A DNA stretch of 64,000 nucleotides, taken from NCBI RefSeq assembly GCF_029784165.1, contig NC_073694.1:33275506-33339505 (forward strand), in the 5' to 3' direction. Of the stretch, positions 1 through 14,726 are shown one piece after another. Source of the stretch: Wyeomyia smithii (Eukaryota; Arthropoda; Insecta; Diptera; Culicidae). Position 1 is the first letter of the stretch; the number at the start of each line of letters is the position of its first letter. Below the pieces are notes generated by a model, which saw only the letters and a program-made list of their open reading frames with translations, searched no databases and had not been told where the DNA came from. Both the position numbers and the translations under genes were made by a program.

Positions 1-1
1 T

Positions 2-300
2 CCGAAGCGTCCAAAAACGCAACAATGGGCCGGAAAGGTTATAGCCTCCGTATTTTGAGATGCACATGGCATAATATTCGTGGACTATCTTGAAATAGGC
101 AAAACCATAACTGGAGCATACTATTCATCATTATTAGACCGATTGAAAATCGAAATCGCCGAAAACCGGCCGCATTTGGAAAAGAAAAAAACACTCTATC
201 ATCACGGCAATGCGCCTGATCTTTCATGCTTTGTAACAAGCAAAACTGCATGAAAATGCGGCTTCGAATTGGTTCCTATCGTTGTACTAGCTGTATCGAC
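2..300 (+). pseudogene. mariner transposase fragment (central catalytic region)
   Basis: Frame 2 from the window edge reads as the central part of a classical mariner transposase. It has the KTQQWAGKV-like block, then FVDYLE, then GKTITGAYY, then the block before the second catalytic aspartate. In mariners this domain cuts and joins the transposon ends. The copy is dead: a TGA replaces the usual Trp in the F-W-D motif near base 56. The second catalytic Asp of the HHDNAPAH-type motif is Gly, and the rest of that motif is altered. A second stop follows near base 252. The 5' half lies outside the window and similarity fades after about 300. The family call rests on remembered mariner consensus and is fairly secure. 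Confidence 0.85.
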
Positions 301-688
301 CCAAAAAGTGAATATGTTGAAAAATAAAACCGACTTTGGCCAAAAAACGGCTCCTTCTTTTATTGTTCAGGTACTTAAAAGGCTGCCTATTGATTTTAGC
401 CTAAGTTGAGATCATTTATCAGCAGGGCTTTAATCTGCAAAAGCGTTTTCCAGCAACTCTGAGCTGAAGTTTTTTACATTTCCAATGCAGTGAGGAAATC
501 TACTCATAAGCCCCTGAGAAAAGAACTCGGGGTATGGTGATCGGGTTGAAGATAGTACTGTTGGGGTAGTTACACTTCTGCCGTCTTGTTCCTCTACTCA
601 CTCATCACGGCTTCGGTAACTTTGCACTACTGCCTTCGCACACGAATTGGAAGTCCGGCAGGTTGGTCGATTATACTAGGCTATGTCT
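301..688. other. no recognisable feature
   Basis: AT-rich non-coding DNA between the mariner and R1 relics. The first part may be a decayed mariner C-terminal region, but I cannot follow the frame. Confidence 0.4.
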
Positions 689-1705
689 GAGATACTGGAA
701 TTACCTTCTGGTACCTCATATGCCCCTTGTGTCACGTTGGTCGAAACATTATCTGTCCTCCTTGATGGCGATGCTGATAGGTATCATGTCGGACAAGACA
801 CAGATTACATCGTATGGCACCGCACGATACGTACTCGCAACTCTGAGACACATGAGCCTGCAGGTACTTTCCAGTTTACTGCGGTAACTGTTAGTACCTA
901 GCGCTCTGGACCACACTGCCCCACCATACCTGAATATGGACGAAACCACGGCAAGAAGTCTTCGCTTGCTGCCATAAACCGCTGAGCTATTGGACATCAT
1001 ACGGAATAGTGCTTCAATAGCCGATGAGGCCCTCCTACAGGCATAGTCGACGTGACTTCCGAACGCGAGCTTATCAGCAACCATAACCCCCAAGTGCTTC
1101 GGAGATCGCTTTCAAGTGATGGTGCAGTCTCCGACCCCGACTACCGCCTGTTGCTCCGATTCACGATTGTTCTCAACCGTGACCTCCGTCTTATGATGCG
1201 CCAGCTCCAGTTTACTGGAGCGTATCCAGCCCTCGACCTTGCGTATACAGTGCGTGGCCGTCAACCTCTAGCGTTATGTCGTCTGCAAAGCCGACGATCG
1301 CATCCCCAACATGGAACTTGAGTTTCAACACCCCGCCATACATGATATTCCACAATACCGGGCCCAACTCCCGCGGTGATTAGGACGCACTTCAGACCAT
1401 CCTCCGTGTTGTAAACAAGTACTCGATTCTGGAAGTAATTTTCCAGAATCTTGTACAGCGACACCGGTACATGGATGCTCCTGAACGCGAGCGCTATGGA
1501 GCCCCAACTGACACCATTGAACACATTCTTCCCGTCGAGCGTGATGATTACGCAATAGCGTATTCTCCTTCTCTAGCGTTAGAGTGCTATTTCCGACGTC
1601 TTGGTGACGAAGGAGTTGGCATCAAGTCTGGACCTGCCCTTCTGGAAGCCGAATTAGTGCCAGACCGTGTACACCCTCCGTGTACCTCACCAGTCTGTTG
1701 AGTAT
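689..1705 (-). pseudogene. R1-clade non-LTR reverse transcriptase fragment
   Basis: Read on the minus strand, this piece is collinear with the better R1-clade copy at 9151-11034. It covers the stretch from the ILNRLV / GRSTLDA region through IPVSLYKILENYFQNR and on to the region after RT (MMSNSSAVY, RLMCLRV). The two copies are clearly one family, because long blocks match at base level. This copy has several frameshifts and a deletion inside the VPQGSILGP motif; the FADD block is also broken. It is therefore a non-functional 5'- and 3'-truncated insert. Useful detail: at the position where the other copy has an in-frame TAA, this copy keeps a Tyr codon (HVDYACRR). Confidence 0.85.
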
Positions 1706-3585
1706 AATCATCTCAGATAATGATGTTTAACATCATGCAACTGTAAAAATCACTAATATTTCAACACCGCGCGGGACTCAAATTGGTAAAAAAAATCGAC
1801 CCCGAAATAAAATCTCAGGTTTTTGCCAGGGTCGGGTCAGGTTCGGGTTTCATTTGACCGGGAAAAAAAATTTCGGGTTCGGACCGGTATGTGTTTGAAA
1901 AATGTCAAACCCGACCATCTCTACAGTCTATTCCTACCCTAGTGAGTCCTAGACATGGGCTGTCCTCATCGCAAAATGCGTTGTTTTACACCTGCTGGTT
2001 GGAGTGTTCGCTTTAAGGCCTGTGTGTGGGTGTAGAGAATTGGTCTTCCAAACATCTAACGCAGACAAGTATGATTTCGCCTTATATTTGCCAAGATCTG
2101 ATACGCCCGGGTGCGCCCTCCGCTTCCAGCTTTTCTTCCTTACGTGGATTTTGAACAAAACTCAACACCTTCTTCCTTGCTGCTTCTGAAGCTGGATGGA
2201 TGAGAGCATCCTATCACCTCAGCTTTTTGGAAGCTCATTCACTGTTTCCGAGCGGATCTCCGCAGTAAAGTGAACAGTCGAATCGCATGGTGGTGGGGTA
2301 TTATTAGCCGTGTTTCCCAGTCATGTCTGCCACAATGATCCAGCTCCGATAAGCAACACGGTTGAGCAACTTTTTCTGAAAATCAAATTGGAAAGGTCAT
2401 TTGTAAACAAGCGTTGAAGTGTTGTTAAGTGAATTGGTCTTTATGCTATTTAGGAACATGCTAACTCTATTGAAACTTGTGGTTGATACCAGCAGAACTC
2501 GTTTGACCGCAACTAAAGGTGCTCTGTATGATGTATTCTATTTCCATGGATTGACGCTGACAAATTATGAAATTGAGAACTCTCGCTCTATAACTCTTGA
2601 CCTAGTACTTGTGTACGAGCCAATGCTACAAAACTGATTTTTTATAGATCTCAACATGGAAGAAAACGCTCCAAAGGATTCAGAATAATATTCTGAAAAT
2701 GATTTTGAAGCGTCCTCCTTGGTTTGGTACACTCGAATTACATAGACTTACTGGTGTTGAACCATTAGAAGCTATGTCAAATAAAATTATTAACAATTTT
2801 CGACAAAAATCGTTGCAATCCTCAATTGCTACGATAAGCTCTCTTTATAGCCAATAAGTTAGCAATTAAGTTAGTTGTAAGTTTACTTCCCCTTTTCTGA
2901 CAAGTAGGTTTAAATCCCTACGAATGATAAGTCCTAATTGCGAAAACAAACAAATCCTAACAATTAAAATTACAAACTTCTAACAGTGTTGAGAAGTCAC
3001 CATTTGTGATTGGACACACTTACTCATTATTTACTAAATAAAAAAAATCTTTTCCGGTCGCTCATCAGTTATCCGTGCTACGTGGCCAGCCCACTGTAAC
3101 CTGCCGTGTATCATCAGCTTGACAATGATTTTTTATAGAAGCAGATGACCCTATGGTGAACATTGGCCTGGATCGTCCTGCTCTGGATGGGACCATAACT
3201 GAAATAGTGCTTATTGCCCTTGACTTATCACCGGAACATTGTGAATTTGATACGACGTGTTGAACGAAGCGTAACCAGCAATTTACTGGCAGTACACGTT
3301 CAAGGCAGAGATACAAACTGCTGCCTAACGAAACTATATAAATCATCGACTCTCTGCCGTGCTTGTGAGGTGATTTCTGTGATGGGCTAATTCCAAACAC
3401 CATTTAGAATATAAGTTAACATGCAAGCGGTGTGATCACCTATATATCGCTTATGTTTCATCAGCATGAAACGTTGATGCCATTACCGTCACGTCAGCAT
3501 AAACAGTGATCGCAACTGACCCGCCGTGCAATAAACTGATCGATGAGCGCAATTTGCAACACTCAACCTGTATCAACTTCAACTG
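1706..3585. other. intergenic DNA, no supported gene
   Basis: Nothing coding is supported. 1790-1915 has a degenerate run of cgggt/ttcggg-type motifs. 3060-3200 resembles, weakly and on the minus strand, the C-terminal GWPRSTDN-like end of RTE-type retrotransposons, but this is not strong enough to annotate. Confidence 0.4.
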
Positions 3586-3880
3586 ATGACCTCCCGGGTA
3601 CGGACCAAATCAAGAATAATACATGGCGACATTACATTTCGAGCTTACCTGACTAGCAGAGTTGTTTGTGTTGGTCTTCGGTTGTCACATTATGAGCCAT
3701 CAATAACTTCTTCTGAAGTGCCGCAAGGAAGCAAGCAGGGCCCACCGAAATTTCCTCATTCAGTCTACGCAACATAACAACATATAACATTATTATCTTC
3801 AGCAGGAAGCTTTTTTTGCATCGCCTCAAAATCCGCAAAGCAAAGACCGTACTCGAAAAACAATGCAACAGATAAAAGTT
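3586..3880 (+). pseudogene. Jockey-type non-LTR reverse transcriptase fragment
   Basis: Plus-strand frames show a short RT piece. It begins with a SYLTSR-like motif, followed by a SGVPQGSNLGP-like motif mutated to SEVPQGSKQGP. After a frameshift it gives a degraded LLF-AG-LFFADD-like segment. VPQGS is RT motif 4 and FADD is the catalytic motif 5 of non-LTR elements. The piece is about 100 residues, broken and lacking both ends, so it is a relic. Family assignment to Jockey or CR1/Jockey-like is by motif wording only. Confidence 0.6.
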
Positions 3881-5992
3881 ATCACCTGAAATTCATTTTA
3901 TGTCGGACATTGTTTCTGTTTTTTTTTTGTCATTTTCGCTCATTTTCCCAATGACTCATTGATTAACATGCCGGCAACATCGGCTTTTCTCCTTCGTGCA
4001 TAAATCAGTGTTCCATCACCATTTGATGGCTCCAGCATTCCAGCTAAACAGAACATCCAAAAATCAAGTTCCGCGTCAAAACCACAAGCGTTTTGTTTTA
4101 CAGTATTTCATAGGATACTTTTTCCCTTGCAAATGATATCGATAAAGCGTTGGTTCTAGTTATGTTTCTGTTAATCAACTCGATGTTATGCAGATGGTAT
4201 CTTCTCTACATTGACGTAGATGACTGAGATTACATGATAGGATTGTTTGGTTGCTCATCAAACTCAATTTTAATTTCCATTGCTTTTATCATGTTGCAAT
4301 GTAATCGACACGAATCACAAACTGAAACAGATTTTTACCCGATTTCTACTCATTTACTTTTCCAAAGACATTTAAGGCGTATTTCACTGAAAAAATCGCG
4401 AAACAAATGTGTTTCATGTGAGGTGTTACTACAAACTGTGGAAATAAAATTAGTTTAGCAGAATTAGTTAAGCGTTATTGTTCTTGAATTGTGACGTGTT
4501 GACGCAGGAACATAAACCCAATAGAAAAAACTTTCGACTTCCTAAGCGTTACCACCGCAACGACACTGTAGAAGTAGACTACACAAGAAGAATTAAAAAC
4601 GGGATTTTTCCCCGTGTTCTTGATACTAATCGTCATACGTCTATGAAACATCTTGAAGCACAACGAGCGTCACTATTAATGTTTGTATCAGGTATTTAGT
4701 GCATGCATTTCAATGAATGATTTCTGGTCACCAAATTCCATTGCGTTGTAAGCATTATTTCATTAACCCATATTGATCAATCCAAAAATAATCAAACTGT
4801 AATTATTATTCACTGGAAAAAATCCAATCTAAACGAATGAGGAAAATCCTACTGTCATTTCCAACATGACGTGACATTTATGAAGGCACGTAGAGTTCTC
4901 TTCGTTTCTCCCAAGTAAATGCTGGACTAATTTTCCTTTTTCCTTCCACGACAGTCGCAGAAAGGTGGCTCGAACGATAACAATTTTCCCCAGACTTTCG
5001 ACCTTTGTTTAGCAACATGTAATTAGATCCCACGTTGCTTGTCGCTGCTCAGGAACGGGGTCAATTTGTTCTCGTAAACATAAAGAGCGCTGTTGCTGCT
5101 TCCAACAACGAGTTTGGGCAACTGTTTATCAGTTTTCTAATCAAAAAACGAGTGCAAACTTTTATTCGAATCGAAACCAAGCTGATACTTTGACTTCTGA
5201 ATAAAGAAGGCTGTGGGTTCAAATGCAAAATTCATCATGAAAGCTGTTGAATTTTTTTTCGGCCCAGAACCTTTGTAGGCGGGCTAAACCATTAGAGCTG
5301 TTAATGTTAAACTCTACCCATTTTGATAGCACTTTTTACCCGTTTTTTATTCTCCAACAAACAAATCCTCCCGAAACTGTTCTACCAGCATGTGTTTACG
5401 ATCATTTTTATGTAAAACGTGGCGTCTCCATAAAACCGTTTCCACCATCAAACGCCCAGTTACTGTTCGGTTTCTGTTTCCAGAGGCCAAATCCACAAAT
5501 CACAATGTAACGTTATTTTATTGTATTTGCTTTGCATTTATCGTATGTCGGACGGACCACACAACCGATATAAAACACCCACATTCTGACAACAAATAAA
5601 GTGTATCGTATCGTAAACCAGCAGGAAAATCACCATAATAGGAGATAAACGCCGGGTAATTCGATTTCGCTCTGCCATTAATCATAACTATATAATATAC
5701 TCCACATTCAGCGAGCGGATAGATTTAGCCGCTTCGAACGGCCTTCTGCCACTTTTGCTGCCCCTCTTGGTCAATCACTTCCGTTTAGATTGATTAATCA
5801 GAAACCCACCTGATTCTGATCAATCAGGATGATACAACAGGTGGCTTATTCGGATTTTGAATAATACATGATAATCGAATCAGTTGGCATTGCTATTCTG
5901 TATTTCATCTCGCTAAATAATCGACCCAATATAACAATCCAATCATTTTGATTCTAATTCTGCGTATTTTTTCGTTTTCTCTCGTTGTTCAG
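3881..5992. other. intron or intergenic DNA upstream of the zinc-finger exon
   Basis: No coding region is recognised. The last 45 bases form a pyrimidine-rich tract ending in CAG at 5990-5992, a good 3' splice site for the exon that follows. At least the right part is therefore probably intron of the zinc-finger gene. Confidence 0.45.
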
Positions 5993-6188
5993 TTGCAGTG
6001 GCTGCGACAGTCTGTTTCCCTCCCTGATGCTGCTCGAGCATCACAAGGAAGAGTTCGAGCATTGGAGCGACTTCGAGGACGACGGTCGGTTACCGTGCTG
6101 CCGGCGGAATCGGCGTGACGATGACTACACGGACACCGAAACGGGCACCAGCGATGCCGAAAGCGAGGACCTGGAACGGCTGCTTTAA
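5993..6188 (+). CDS. terminal exon of a gene with a C2H2-like zinc finger
   Basis: A pyrimidine tract and CAG precede an open frame that runs to TAA at 6186-6188. The exon encodes about 64 residues. Near its start is CSGC, then F at the expected +4 position, a Leu, then HH and a further His five residues on. This fits a C2H2 finger of the type C-x2-C-x3-F-x5-L-x2-H-x5-H. It is followed by HWSDFEDD, a CCRRNRR basic patch and an acidic Thr/Ser/Glu-rich tail ending in LERLL. Base composition is GC-rich with balanced codons, unlike the AT-rich flanks, which supports a host exon. The upstream exons are not in view or not recognised, and I cannot name the gene. A nucleic-acid-binding or transcription-factor role is inference from one finger. 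Confidence 0.7.
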
Positions 6189-9150
<2,962 letters not shown>

Positions 9151-9155
<5 letters not shown>

Positions 9156-11034
9156 TTCCAGTATCTCAGACACAGACCAGGGATGGTCGGCCAACCTGCC
9201 GGGCATCCAATCCGTGAGAGACGGCAGCCGTGCCGAGGTTGTGGAGGAGGTAAGGGTTACGAACGATGAACTCATCGTGATCGCCAACTCCCTAAAGGTG
9301 AGCAAGGCACCGGGACCGGATGGAATCCCGAACTTGGCCATCAGGACGGCCATGAAAGTGGCCCCCGATCTATTTCGAGCAGTCATGCAGAAGTGCCTGG
9401 ATGACTACCTCTTTCCGGTCAGGTGGAAGCGACAGAGATTGGTGCTGTTGCCGAAGGCTGGGAAACCGCCAGGGGACCCATCGGCATACAGACCTATCTG
9501 TCTGCTGGACACTACGGGCAAGGTGCTTGAGAGGATTATCCTCAACAGACTGGTGAAGTACACAGAGGGTGTAAACGGTCTGGCAAGTAACCAGTTCGGC
9601 CTCCGGAAAGGTAGATCCACGCTGGATGCTATTCTCTCTGTCACCAAGACGGCAGAGGTAGCACTCCAGCGTAAGAGTTGGGGCATTCGCTATTGCGCAA
9701 TCGTCACGCTTGACGTGAAGAATGCATTCAATAGCGCCAGTTGGGACTCCATAGCGCTCGCGCTTAGGAGCATCCACGTACCGGTGTCGTTGTACAAGAT
9801 TTTGGAAAATTATTTCCAGAATCGGGTACTAGTTTACAACACGGAGGAGGGTCAGAAGTGCGTCCCAATCACCGCAGGGGTACCGCAAGGTTCCATCCTG
9901 GGCCCGGTGTTGTGGAATGTCATGTATGACGGGGTGTTGAAACTAAAGTTCCCTGTAGGGGTTGTGATCGTCGGTTTCGCAGACGACATCACGTTAGAGG
10001 TCTACGGCGAGTCGATCGAAGAGGTCGAGTTGACGGCCGCGCAATGCATACGCAAGGTCGAAGACTGGATGCACTCTAGGAAACTGGAGTTAGCGCACCA
10101 TAAAACGGAGGTTACGGTTGTGAACAACCGCAAATTAGAGCAACAGGCGGTGGTCAGAGTCGGTGACTGCACCATTACCTCAAGGCGTTCCTTGAAGCTC
10201 TTAGGGGTTATGGTTGACGATAAGTTCACATTTAAGAGTCACGTCGACTAAGCCTGTAAGAGGGCTTCAACGGCCGCTGCAGGACTATCTCGAATGATGT
10301 CGAATAGCTCAGCGGTATATGACAGCAAGCGTAAACTTCTTGCCAGCGTGGTTTCGTCCATACTTAGGTATGGTGGGCCAGCGTGGTCCAAAGCGTTAGG
10401 TACCAACAGTCATCGTCGTAAACTGGAAAGTACCTACAGGCTCATGTGCCTGAGGGTTGTGAGCGCGTACCGTACAGTGTCATACGACGCAATCTGCGTC
10501 CTGTCCGGCATGATGCCTATCAGCATAGCCATTAAGGAGGACGTAGAATGCTTCGATCAACGTGACACAAGGGGTATACGAGGCACCAGAAGGTCATTCT
10601 CGATGATCAGATGGCAGCAGGAATGGTCCAATTCCGTAAAGGGTAGATGGACGCATCGACTTATTCCGGACGTATCCGGATGGGTCGGGAGACGCCATGG
10701 AGAAGTTAACTTCCACTTGACACATATTCTGTCAGGTCATGGTTGCTTCAGGCAGTATCTACACAGATTCGGGCATGCGGGGTCCCCCATGTGTCCCGAG
10801 TGCGCGGATGCGGAAGAGACTGCTGAGCATGTCTTCTTCGTGTGCCCTCGTTTTGTGCATGCGCGGAGCGACATGATGGTAGTGAGCGGGCCAGACACCA
10901 CTCCGGACAACCTAGTTCGGAGGATGTGTAAAGACCCAAACATTTGGAGGGCGGTTTGTACAGCCGCCTCTCAAATAGTTTTAGAATTGCAAAACAGGCG
11001 ACAGGTTGACCACCGACACGCCAGTGTTAGCTAA
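9151..11034 (+). pseudogene. R1-clade non-LTR retrotransposon ORF2 (RT and C-terminal zinc knuckle), 5'-truncated, one stop codon
   Basis: A single frame runs from the TA tract to TAA at 11032-11034, broken only by TAA at 10249-10251. Motifs in order: SKAPGPDGIPN (RT motif 1), YRPICLLDTTGK, NQFGLRKGRSTLDA, DVKNAFNSASWDSIA (motif 3), VPQGSILGPVLWN (motif 4), FADDI (catalytic motif 5), HHKTEV, LGVMVDD, then a C-terminal region with CPECADAEETAEHVFFVC, the CCHC motif of R1-clade ORF2. The APE endonuclease domain at the N-terminus is missing through 5' truncation. ORF2 carries out target-primed reverse transcription. The stop falls where the copy at 689-1705 has Tyr, so it is a recent nonsense mutation. 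R1-clade placement is by the overall motif style and the CCHC tail. Confidence 0.92.
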
Positions 11035-11435
<401 letters not shown>

Positions 11436-11440
11436 TATAT

Positions 11441-12018
11441 CTATTTCAAGCAGAAAATGTGGAGCTGACGATTGAAAAATGTACTAACTGGGGAAATAGC
11501 TAATTAGAAATTTACGAGAAATATAGTCCATCAGGTGGGACTCGAACCCACAACTTCTAATCTCCGGTCAGATGCGTTTCCGATTAGGGGCCATCCACAT
11601 ACCACGTGGACAGCTTTGGGGGGGGGGGGTTGGCTAATGTCCACGGTCCATACAATTTTTTAAGAATTTATATGGGCAGTTGTCCACGGAGGGGGAGGGG
11701 GGGGTCAAAATCGTTAAAAATCTGTCCACGTGGTATGTGGATGGCCCCTTACACCACCGCAAGACGTATAAGACGACCTCGCTAAATAGCTATTTTGTAT
11801 CGCTTGCACACTTTATCGCACGTCATCATTTACTCAGTAGAGAGTATTGTTTGGTGGCTGGCTTTTGTTTCGTAATCGGAAACGCATCTGACCGGAGATT
11901 AGAAGTTGTGGGTTCGAGTCCCACCTGCTGGACTATATTTTTCGTAAATTTCTAATTAACTATTTCCCCAGTTAGTACATTTTTCAATCGTCAGCTCCAC
12001 ATTTACTGCTTGAAATAG
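11441..12018. repeat. inverted pair of tRNA-Arg-like SINE sequences (arms about 146 bp)
   Basis: 11441-11585 and 11872-12018 are near-perfect inverted copies. Read outward from the centre, each contains a tRNA-like region: a D-arm-like GTAATCGGAAACGC, an anticodon-arm-like block around GACCGGAGATTAGAAG, and a complete T arm GTGGGTTCGAGTCCCAC (right copy 11908-11924, left copy 11535-11551, inverted). The wording is closest to tRNA-Arg, with one base apparently lost in the anticodon loop and no good acceptor stem, so these are not functional tRNA genes. The polymerase III B-box (GGTTCGAGTCC) is intact. A dimeric tRNA-Arg-derived SINE family is known from Culex mosquitoes; relation to it is inference. 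Confidence 0.8.
11587..11748. mobile_element. MITE with TTA target duplication inside the left SINE copy
   Basis: Inverted ends GGGGCCATCCACATACCACG.. and its complement bound a 162-bp element with no ORF and a run of G. It is flanked by TTA at 11584-11586 and again at 11749-11751, a clean 3-bp target duplication. The interior holds two G-runs and the motif TGTCCACG in both orientations. Confidence 0.88.
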
Positions 12019-12436
12019 AAATGAAAACAGCTTGACTTGCATTATAGTCATTAAAAATAAGAAAGATATATATTTTATATTCTTATATATAAAATTAAGT
12101 TACATATATGTGCGACCGCCCAAAACTTTACAACGGAGCGTCTGATTTGAGCTGGCTTTGTTCTGTTGTGCTCGTCTTCATCCAAGGCAAATTGTTACGG
12201 CGAGAAAACTAATAAAATTTAGAGGAAAATGGTAGAATTCACGAAAATAGAATTTCCATACAACGAAGAAATGAGATCGCAGAAGGCGCAATGAACAACA
12301 ATAGTATGACAGCAATTTAAAATAGGTGACTCTCGACAGTTATTTTGAGATCATCCTTTAAAAGCTACTACCGAAAATTAAATACAAATAGAATCACACC
12401 GACTGGTGGCTACCGTCATGGTGATCGGTTCAACTA
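12019..12436. other. no recognisable feature
   Basis: AT-rich non-coding DNA between the SINE pair and the Helitron. No gene or repeat is recognised. Confidence 0.4.
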
Positions 12437-14001
12437 TCTAAACATATAAAAATGCAGCTCTGCCTGTCTGTCTGATCCAACTACTGGAAACGACTAAACC
12501 GATCGGCGTGAAATTTTGTGTATAGGGGTTTTCGGGGCCGAGAAAGGTGACTAAGATAGTTCGGGATCCCTTCCTTTTCTGGAAGGGAGGGATTCCATAG
12601 AAATGAAACATACATTTCTGCACATCTCGAGAACTACCAAAAAAATGGAAGCAAACTCGACAGGTGAATTTTTTTAAGGGTTTACAAATATGTCCATAAT
12701 AGTTTAACACACCTTCTTCTTCTGGAAGGGTGAAGTTTCCTATAAATGAAACTAAAATTTTTCACATCTCCAGAACTAATCGAGTAAATGGAACCAAATT
12801 AAACATATGGAGGTTTTTGGGGGCTAAAAATATTTTAATGGTGTTTCAACACCGCTCTTTTTCTCGATAGGAGGGCTCTTATACATATCAAACATGAACT
12901 TCCATGGTGGTTTGATACTCCTCCGTACTCTGGAAGGGGAGGCAGGTCTCCCATACAAGCTAAACCGATATTTCGACCAGGTTTTCCTGAAAACAGCCAA
13001 CAATGATCGGGTCGATGCACAGGAGTCAAAACTCGACTCCATACGCCATTTATAAATTTAAGGTGAAAACTTCCGGTGTCTAATATGGGTATTTCCGGAG
13101 TCGCAATGATGCTTTGAAGCTACAAGTCGACCTCAGACAACATTTTAAATTGTAAGATGGCAACTTCCGGTTTTTGGAAAACAGCCGAAAATGGCCGATT
13201 TCCATTCAATATGAGTACCTCCGGAACCAGAATAATGCACAGAAACTAGAAATCGATCACATACACCATTTTGAATTTTAGGATGGTGACTTCCGGTGTC
13301 TGAAAAACAGCCGAAAATGACCAAATACCACCCACTATGAGTATCTCCGGAATCAGAAGCTAAAAATTTACCACATACACCATTATGAATTGTAAGATGG
13401 CGACTTTTGGTTTCTGGAAAACAGCCGAAAAAGACCAAATAACACCCAATATGGGTGTTTCTTAAACCAGAATGACGCCCAGGGGCCAGAATTTGTCTCC
13501 AAATGCCATTTTGATATCCAATATAGCGACTTCCGGATTCGGAAAAACTGCCGAAAAAGACCGGATATTGCTTAAAATAAATATTTCCGTAATCGAGATG
13601 ATGCATAGAAGCCAAGCATTGACCCTGGACACTATTCAGAATTCAAAGATGACCACTTTTAGTTTCTGGAAAACAACAAAATTACTGAACACCACCAAAT
13701 ATGGGTATTTGCGGAATCAGATTGATGCCAGAAAAACAGCTGAAAATGATCGAATACCACTCAATATGAATATTTTCAGAATAGAGGTGATGTACAGAAG
13801 CCAAAAGTCGAGGATGTTGTCATTCCGATAAAACCAATCATTTTAAACGATTTGCCTTTTGACTTTGATCATATCCTAAGGCCGATTCGACGTGCATTTT
13901 TAGACTATAAACAAATCGCAAAGAATCAATGAATTTGGAATGTTTGAAATTAATAAATTAAACACAAAAATGGGCGAGACGAAGTTTGCCGGGTCAGCTA
14001 G
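12437..14001 (+). mobile_element. non-autonomous Helitron, apparently complete
   Basis: The element starts with TC after an A (12436) and ends with GGGTCAGCTAG before a T (14002), the A^T insertion site and CTAG end expected of Helitrons. The 5' end (TCTAAACATATAAAAATGC) and the 3' end (ACGAAGTTTGCCGGGTCAG) match the wording of widespread insect Helitrons. There is no Rep/helicase ORF. The 5' third has GGAAGGGAGGG-type units. 13060-13830 holds about six diverged units of roughly 120 bp, each with a GACTTCCGGTTTCTGG-like core followed by AAACAGCCGAAAATGA. A partial inverted copy is at 54215-55032. Confidence 0.85.
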
Positions 14002-14082
14002 TTACATATACATATACTGCCGCTCTTCGGCAAGTGGAGACAACGTCGATTGAATTTTCGGTTATTTTGTGTCGGCATGGCT

Positions 14083-14207
<125 letters not shown>

Positions 14208-14357
14208 GTCTAAAGACCATTTTTTTTCGAAAATGAGTTTTTTGCATATTTCGCATCTACACAAAAAACTGTACTTAGGAGATCAAAAATATTTCAAAAA
14301 ATCTAACTTTAAAGGTGATTCATACCATGTTGAAATTGCGAATGGCCTTTCTGTTTG

Positions 14358-14686
14358 GGAACAGAGTGGTCTATGTACATAAATCGGTGTAATACTATCA
14401 TGTAACACGTTACATGTAGCATATTACATGTGATAAGTAACATGTCATTTGTTCTGTACATGTCACACGTAATATGTAACATGTTACACGTAATGTAACA
14501 CGAAAAATGTAACATGTAAAATATTATGTAATATGTAACATTTTGTGTTACATGTAATGTTACACGTGATATCTTACATGTGACATGCTATATGTACCAT
14601 ATAACCTGTGACACAAGCCATTTTATACGAGTTACCGTCATTTTCTTTGTCTTTTACCAGGTTTGTGTACATAGACCACTCTGTTC
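14358..14686. mobile_element. MITE-like inverted-repeat element containing an ACATGT-rich core
   Basis: Ends GGAACAGAGTGGTCTATGTAC and its complement bound the element. The core (about 14400-14620) is a degenerate array of palindromic ACATGT-like words (tgtaacatgt, acatgtgata and so on). There is no ORF. Confidence 0.75.
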
Positions 14687-14726
14687 CGAAACGATTCGAG
14701 GATTCCAGTGAATATATATATGAAGT

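Noticed and set aside
3065..3403. 112-codon minus ORF
   Set aside because: It faintly resembles an RTE C-terminus near its end, but the rest has no recognisable motif, so it was not annotated.
11872..11935. Functional tRNA-Arg gene
   Set aside because: The T arm and B-box are good, but the anticodon loop is short by a base, the acceptor stem does not pair, and the same sequence recurs inverted nearby. This is a SINE head, not a gene.
13145..13831. ORFs of 119-156 codons on both strands
   Set aside because: They lie within the tandem internal units of the Helitron; the repeated peptide blocks mirror the DNA repeat.
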